Shown here: positions 15,223 to 18,703 of the stretch, piece after piece
Position numbering within the stretch: position 1 is the first letter of the stretch
Layout of the letters: each line of letters starts with the position of its first letter
Assembly: GCA_030681635.1 (NCBI GenBank)
Contig: JAUXRT010000143.1
Span: 1 to 18,703 of the forward strand
Reading direction: 5' to 3'
Length of the DNA: 18,703 nucleotides
From: Reyranella sp.
GTDB lineage: Bacteria > Pseudomonadota > Alphaproteobacteria > Reyranellales > Reyranellaceae
The notes under the pieces: model-generated
The model's database searches: none
The model's input: only the letters and a program-made list of their open reading frames with translations
What the model was told of the DNA's origin: nothing
Translations under genes and position numbers: made by a program

Positions 15223-15576
15223 ATGACCCAGAAACTGCTCCCCGAAACGACCAGCCCTTACCTGGTTTTGGGCCAGGCCGACGACGGTGGCCGCCCCATC
15301 GTCGAGACGGCGCGTGCCCTGCACGACCTGATCGTGACCTTCTCGCCGCAAGGCCATTACTCCGTCCGCACCATCGAGGACGAATGCGGCCCGGCCGTCC
15401 ATTGCGCCTTCGAGCACAAGGCCGACGCCGACCGGCTGGCTTTGAGCGTCGGCGCCATCGAGATCGCGCGCTACGACGGCTATCGCAGCGAGCGTGCCTT
15501 CTATCTGAGTGCACAGGCGACGCAGGCGATCCGCCGCGCCCTCGCGCGCCGCCGCGGATACCCGTCACGCGCCTAG
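15223..15576 (+). CDS. Unknown 117-residue protein, divergent from otsB
   Basis: I do not recognise a family. The protein is soluble and looks alpha/beta: a strand at about 12-17, a helix at 25-38, strands around 45-50 and 57-63 (AVHCAFE), a helix at 66-77 (KADADRLALSVGA), a strand at 79-84, and a basic C-terminal helix (98-112, ending RRALARRRG). Two cysteines (55 and 61) are present. ATG at 15223 is the only sensible start. It has no ribosome binding site but follows an EcfG-type promoter directly. Shared control with the trehalose operon suggests a stress role. Its last 12 bases overlap the convergent oxidoreductase gene. Confidence 0.72.
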   Translation: MTQKLLPETTSPYLVLGQADDGGRPIVETARALHDLIVTFSPQGHYSVRTIEDECGPAVHCAFEHKADADRLALSVGAIEIARYDGYRSERAFYLSAQATQAIRRALARRRGYPSRA

Positions 15577-16839
15577 CGGAACGGGCCGGTCGACCGCGAG
15601 ATGCTCGAACCAGTCTTCGTGAGCGCCTGCAATCATGCGACCGATCAGGCGCGAGGCCATGTAGCTGAAGGTGATCCCGTTGCCGCCATATCCGTAGGCC
15701 GCGAACATATGGCGTTGGCCCGGCACTGCCCCGATCAGGGGCAGGCCATCCGCGGTCTCGCCGAAGGCACCCGACCACTGGAAGTCGGCGCGACATGCCG
15801 CCGTCGGCCACAGTCCCGCCAGCTTGCTCAGCAGCGCCTTGGTCTTTGCCGCCATCGCACCATCGCGCGCCGCTTGGTCGGTGAGGTCGGAATCGTCCTC
15901 GCCGCCGATCACGATGCGGTTGTCGGTGGTCGTGCGGGCGTAGGAATAGTTCTCTCCCGCCTCCCAGATGAGTGCGCGATCGCGCCACAGCGTGCCCGGT
16001 TGCTGTGGTGGCGTGGCGATGGCCCAGGTCGAGGAGATGGCGTGGAGCGGCGCGTGCAGCCATTCGGGCATGACGTAGCCGGTCGCCAGCACGACTTTGC
16101 AGGCTTCGACGGCGCAGCCGTTGGCGAGACCGACCAGGACGCCGCCGCCCTCGACCTCGTAGCTCACCGCCTCTCCGGCCAGCAGCGAAGCGCCCTGCCG
16201 ACCGGCGCGGGCGAGCAATGCCTGCGACAGCAGCACGGGGTCGACTTCGGCCGATCCCGGCGACAGCAACGCTGCTTCGCGTGTCAGGGCGAATTCAGAC
16301 AGCAAGCGGCGGTGGTCGAGATAATTTCCGGGCAGATCGGCACGTTCCCGCAGCAGGTGCTCGGCCAGCAGGTCGCGCGGGTCCGTACCGGCTTCGGCAA
16401 GGTAAAGGGAATTCCGCGCACGAAACCCGCACGGCAGTTCGGCGGACTCCACGAGCTTCTTGAGACCGCTCACGGCCCGCAGGCTGTGGCGATAGATCTC
16501 GGCCGCCCGTTCGAAGCCATAGAGTTGCGTGAGCTTGCCGAGCGAGGCGTCGATTTCCCACAGCAGCATGGCGGTGCTGGCGGCCGTGCTGCCGAGGCCG
16601 GGCTGCTCGCGATCGAGGACGCAGACCTGGTGGCCGAGCGCGCTCAGATGCTCGGCCATGAAGGAGCCGGTGATGCCGGCGCCGACGACGAGAACGTCGC
16701 AGCGCATGTTTGCGGCAAGCACTGGCCGGCCCGGAGCCCGCGCGCGTTGCCGCCATGGCGGATAGCCGCCGCGCAGGCCGTCATGCAGCGTGTCTGGGTG
16801 GGGCGTGTCGGGATGGGTCTTGTCGGGGGAGATGTCCAT
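15565..16839 (-). CDS. FAD-dependent amino-acid oxidase-like oxidoreductase (DAO/DadA family)
   Basis: A 424-residue flavoprotein. The FAD-binding GAGITG lies at 53-58 in VLVVGAGITGS, followed by the acidic LDRE end of strand 2 and the family block GLGSTAASTAMLLWEID. Near the C-terminus GYGGNGITFSYMASRLI (about 383-399) is the second FAD contact. Such proteins oxidise amines or D-amino acids, passing electrons to oxygen or quinones; the substrate is unknown. The N-terminal 44 residues precede the Rossmann strand and include a His/Pro-rich repeat, HPDTPHPDT. The part from GYPPWR onward is normal for relatives, which supports ATG at 16839 over ATG at 16707. No ribosome binding site is obvious. 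It converges on the 117-residue gene with a 12-base overlap. Confidence 0.88.
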   Translation of the reverse strand: MDISPDKTHPDTPHPDTLHDGLRGGYPPWRQRARAPGRPVLAANMRCDVLVVGAGITGSFMAEHLSALGHQVCVLDREQPGLGSTAASTAMLLWEIDASLGKLTQLYGFERAAEIYRHSLRAVSGLKKLVESAELPCGFRARNSLYLAEAGTDPRDLLAEHLLRERADLPGNYLDHRRLLSEFALTREAALLSPGSAEVDPVLLSQALLARAGRQGASLLAGEAVSYEVEGGGVLVGLANGCAVEACKVVLATGYVMPEWLHAPLHAISSTWAIATPPQQPGTLWRDRALIWEAGENYSYARTTTDNRIVIGGEDDSDLTDQAARDGAMAAKTKALLSKLAGLWPTAACRADFQWSGAFGETADGLPLIGAVPGQRHMFAAYGYGGNGITFSYMASRLIGRMIAGAHEDWFEHLAVDRPVPLGA

Positions 16840-16935
16840 GATGCGAGACGAGTGAACGTCCAGGCCGCCGCGATGTTGCGTTGCGCGGCACCCCGATCGG
16901 CAACCCGCGCCGCCTTGAGTGCGTCGGAGCGCGCC

Positions 16936-17034
16936 ATGGGTGAGAAATTCCGGCCGATCGGCCGTATCAGTGTCGTCGAGGAGAAATCGCAAGCGGCCTT
17001 GAATATCGTGCGTTTTTTGCTCAAATCCCCGTAG
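16936..17034 (+). CDS. Possible 32-residue small protein
   Basis: A short reading frame lies in the 241-base gap between the oxidoreductase and the sensor kinase. ATG at 16936 has GGAG seven bases upstream. The product is basic at the start (MGEKFRPIGR) and ends in an amphipathic helix (EEKSQAALNIVRFLLKSP). It ends 46 bases before the kinase GTG, so it could act as a leader peptide. An in-frame ATG at 16873 would give 53 residues. The codon use is less G/C-rich than in neighbouring genes, and no homologue comes to mind, so this may be chance. Confidence 0.35.
   Translation: MGEKFRPIGRISVVEEKSQAALNIVRFLLKSP
16951..16964. repeat. 14-base perfect palindrome upstream of the sensor kinase
   Basis: CGGCCGATCGGCCG is a perfect inverted repeat in the divergent gap between the oxidoreductase and sensor kinase genes, inside the possible small ORF. 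It could be an operator for either gene; no paired second copy was seen. Confidence 0.4.
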
Positions 17035-17042
17035 CAGAGAAC

Positions 17043-17064
17043 GCCCGGGGCACTCAGGCCGGGC
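17043..17064. repeat. GC-rich inverted repeat before the kinase start
   Basis: GCCCGG (17043-17048) and CCGGGC (17059-17064) can form a six-base stem with a ten-base loop. It ends just before the G-rich ribosome binding site at 17066-17072 and could influence translation of the kinase, or end a transcript from the small ORF. Confidence 0.3.
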
Positions 17065-17080
17065 CGGGGGGAGTCCCGTC

Positions 17081-18703
17081 GTGTTTCGCTCGATCAAGCT
17101 CGCTGCCGACGATGAGCGTCCGGTGACGCCTGAGGGCGAGGAGGGCGATTCCGCGGCGCCTGCCGTCCGGGAGGAGAACCGCTCGCCGGGCGGCTGGCCG
17201 CTGATGGCGCTGCTTTTCCTGTTCGGCGCCAGCCTGGTCATCCCCGGCGTCGTGGCCGCCGGCCTGCTGCTCTACCGCGATGCGCAGGTGCAGACCGAGC
17301 AGATCGAGCGCCGCCTCGAGCAAGTGGCGGAGGACCTGTCCGAGGACATCAACCGCGAACTCGGCCTGATGCTGGCCAGCCTGACGGTGCTCGCCGGATC
17401 GCCGCAACTCGCCACCGGCGAATTGCAGGCCTTTCACGAGCGGGCGGTTGCCGCCCTGCAGCCGCTGGGGCTGCAGCTTCTCTATCGCGATCTCGACGGC
17501 CAGCAGCTCATGAACACCCGGCGCCCGTGGGGGGCTGCCCTGCCGCGGTCGGGCCAGGCCGAGATCGACACCGTGGTGCGCGCCACCCTGAAGCCGCATG
17601 TCTCCGACGTGATCAAGGGCGCCGTGGCCGGCCGCCCCCTCGTCACGTTGACGGCGCCCGTTCAGTACGGCGGCGAGCTGCGCGGCTTCCTGCACATGTC
17701 GGTCGATCCCGAACGCATGCTCACCATCATGAAGGGCCAGAATCTGCCGCCCGAATGGAACACCATCCTGGTCGACCGCAAGGGCATCGTCATCGCCCGC
17801 CTGCAGCGCCACGATGAGTTCGTCGGCAAGCCACTGCCGGCACGGCTGCAGGACAAGGCGGACGGCCGTGTCGTTCGCAGCATCAATCTCGAGAACGTAG
17901 AGATGCTTCGTGTCGCCAAGACGTCGGCCCTCACAGGCTGGCAGGTGGCCGCAGGCGTCCCGTTGTCGGTCGCGCGCGCACCTTTCGTCGCCAACCTGTG
18001 GTCGATCGCCGGTGTCGGCCTGCTTCTTCTTCTTCTGGCGCTGGGCCTGGCCTTTGTGGTGGGCCGCCGGATCGCCGGACCGATCCGCCAGATCGCGGGC
18101 TTTGCCGCCCTGGTCGAGGACGAGCGCATTCCGCCGCCGCTGCGCTCGCCGGTGCGCGAGGCCAACGAGGTCGCGGCGGCATTGCGCCTTGCCTCGGAAC
18201 GGTTGAGCGAACGCACGCGCGAGCTGCGCGAGACGCTGGCCCGCTTCAACGCAGCCTTGCGTGGCGCCGACATTGTCGTGTTCGTCCAGGGACGCGACCG
18301 CCGCATCACCTGGATCAGCGAAAGCGCCGGCTACCGCGCGCGCAACTTCGTCGGCAAGCGCGAGGAGGATCTGGTCGATGGGTCCGACGAGCAAGCCGGT
18401 GCCATCGCGCTCCGGGAAAAAGTCTTCGCCACCGGCGAGCCGCAGCAGGCCGAGCTGACGACGGGCACGGGCGAAGCGGCCCGGCATTACCGCCAGCGCC
18501 TCGAGGCGATACGCGACGGCGACGGCGAGGTCGCGGGTATCCTGGGCGTATCGGTCGAAATCACGGCCCTCAAGAGCGAGCAGGAACGCAACACGATGCT
18601 GGTGCGTGAACTGGCGCACCGCTCGAAGAACCGGATGACGGTCGTCCAGGCGTTCGCCGGCGAGACGCTGCGCTCGGCCGGCGCCGCCGAGTTCATGGAC
18701 CGC
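17081..18703 (+). CDS. Membrane sensor histidine kinase, HWE/HisKA_2 type (runs off right edge)
   Basis: The first 541 residues of a sensor kinase are visible; the catalytic ATPase part lies beyond the window. Order: cytoplasmic tail (1-38), membrane helix (about 39-65), periplasmic CACHE-like sensor (about 66-300), second helix (about 305-327), HAMP-like linker (about 328-375), PAS-like domain (about 385-505), then the phosphorylation helix with His513 in ELAHRSKNRMTVVQAFA. The HRSKN form marks the HWE/HisKA_2 class. Kinases of this class often feed the PhyR/EcfG stress pathway, which fits the promoters nearby, but that link is inference. The frame starts with GTG at 17081, with GGGGGAG eight bases upstream; no earlier start has a better site. 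Confidence 0.9.
   Translation, partial: MFRSIKLAADDERPVTPEGEEGDSAAPAVREENRSPGGWPLMALLFLFGASLVIPGVVAAGLLLYRDAQVQTEQIERRLEQVAEDLSEDINRELGLMLASLTVLAGSPQLATGELQAFHERAVAALQPLGLQLLYRDLDGQQLMNTRRPWGAALPRSGQAEIDTVVRATLKPHVSDVIKGAVAGRPLVTLTAPVQYGGELRGFLHMSVDPERMLTIMKGQNLPPEWNTILVDRKGIVIARLQRHDEFVGKPLPARLQDKADGRVVRSINLENVEMLRVAKTSALTGWQVAAGVPLSVARAPFVANLWSIAGVGLLLLLLALGLAFVVGRRIAGPIRQIAGFAALVEDERIPPPLRSPVREANEVAAALRLASERLSERTRELRETLARFNAALRGADIVVFVQGRDRRITWISESAGYRARNFVGKREEDLVDGSDEQAGAIALREKVFATGEPQQAELTTGTGEAARHYRQRLEAIRDGDGEVAGILGVSVEITALKSEQERNTMLVRELAHRSKNRMTVVQAFAGETLRSAGAAEFMDR

Noticed and set aside
15149..16063. Upstream extension of the otsB frame
   Set aside because: It is out of frame with the oxidoreductase gene and crosses the divergent promoter region; OtsB has normal length from 15148.
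1..18703. Mobile elements, CRISPR arrays, tRNA or rRNA genes, defence systems
   Set aside because: No transposase, integrase, regularly spaced repeats, terminal inverted repeats, RNA-gene signatures or defence-type domains were seen.

Overview
The window is high-GC bacterial DNA, gene-dense with strong G/C third-position bias, and has no rRNA, tRNA, CRISPR array or recognisable mobile element. An alphaproteobacterium is the best guess. Three motifs read GGAAC-N16/17-CGTT, the promoter signature of the alphaproteobacterial general stress sigma factor EcfG, and there is an HWE/HisKA_2-type sensor kinase, a class rich in that group. I cannot fix the genus from sequence alone.

Layout. (1) 1-2926 is a divergent catabolic locus. 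Leftward: an HpcH/HpaI aldolase, then a CodA-like amidohydrolase cut by the window edge. Rightward: an aldose 1-epimerase-like protein, then a XylB-like sugar dehydrogenase. (2) 2932-4489 holds two membrane proteins of unknown role, the second a duplicated DUF3592-type protein. (3) 4470-5879 is a soluble class III adenylate cyclase with a zinc-ribbon-like N-terminal region, followed by an alpha/beta hydrolase and an MgtC/DUF4010 membrane protein. (4) 7944-9673 holds an enoyl-CoA hydratase, a small unknown protein with a stress-type promoter, and a secreted PepSY-like protein. (5) 9810-15148 is a leftward trehalose operon: otsB, a GH15 glucanase/trehalase-like enzyme, otsA, an unusual ROK kinase and a small unknown protein. 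(6) 15149-15222 carries two back-to-back EcfG-type promoters, one for otsB and one for an unknown 117-residue protein. (7) 15223-18703 holds that protein, a DadA-like FAD oxidoreductase, a possible 32-residue ORF and a sensor kinase cut by the right edge.

How the genes may work together. OtsA joins glucose 6-phosphate to a nucleotide-glucose and OtsB removes the phosphate, giving trehalose, a stress protectant. The GH15 enzyme could release glucose and the kinase could rephosphorylate it. The stress promoters fit this role. The left locus looks like a piece of an oxidative, non-phosphorylating sugar pathway: mutarotase, dehydrogenase, and an aldolase for a 2-keto-3-deoxy acid.

The strongest observation is that the ROK kinase at 10139-11206 has its two halves in reversed order. 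The motifs normally at the C-terminal end (GGG, AGLIGAA) come first. The motifs normally at the N-terminal end (DIGGT, NDA, GTGLG) come second. This is the signature of a circular permutation. The second strongest is the set of three EcfG-type promoters, which links two unknown proteins to the trehalose stress response.
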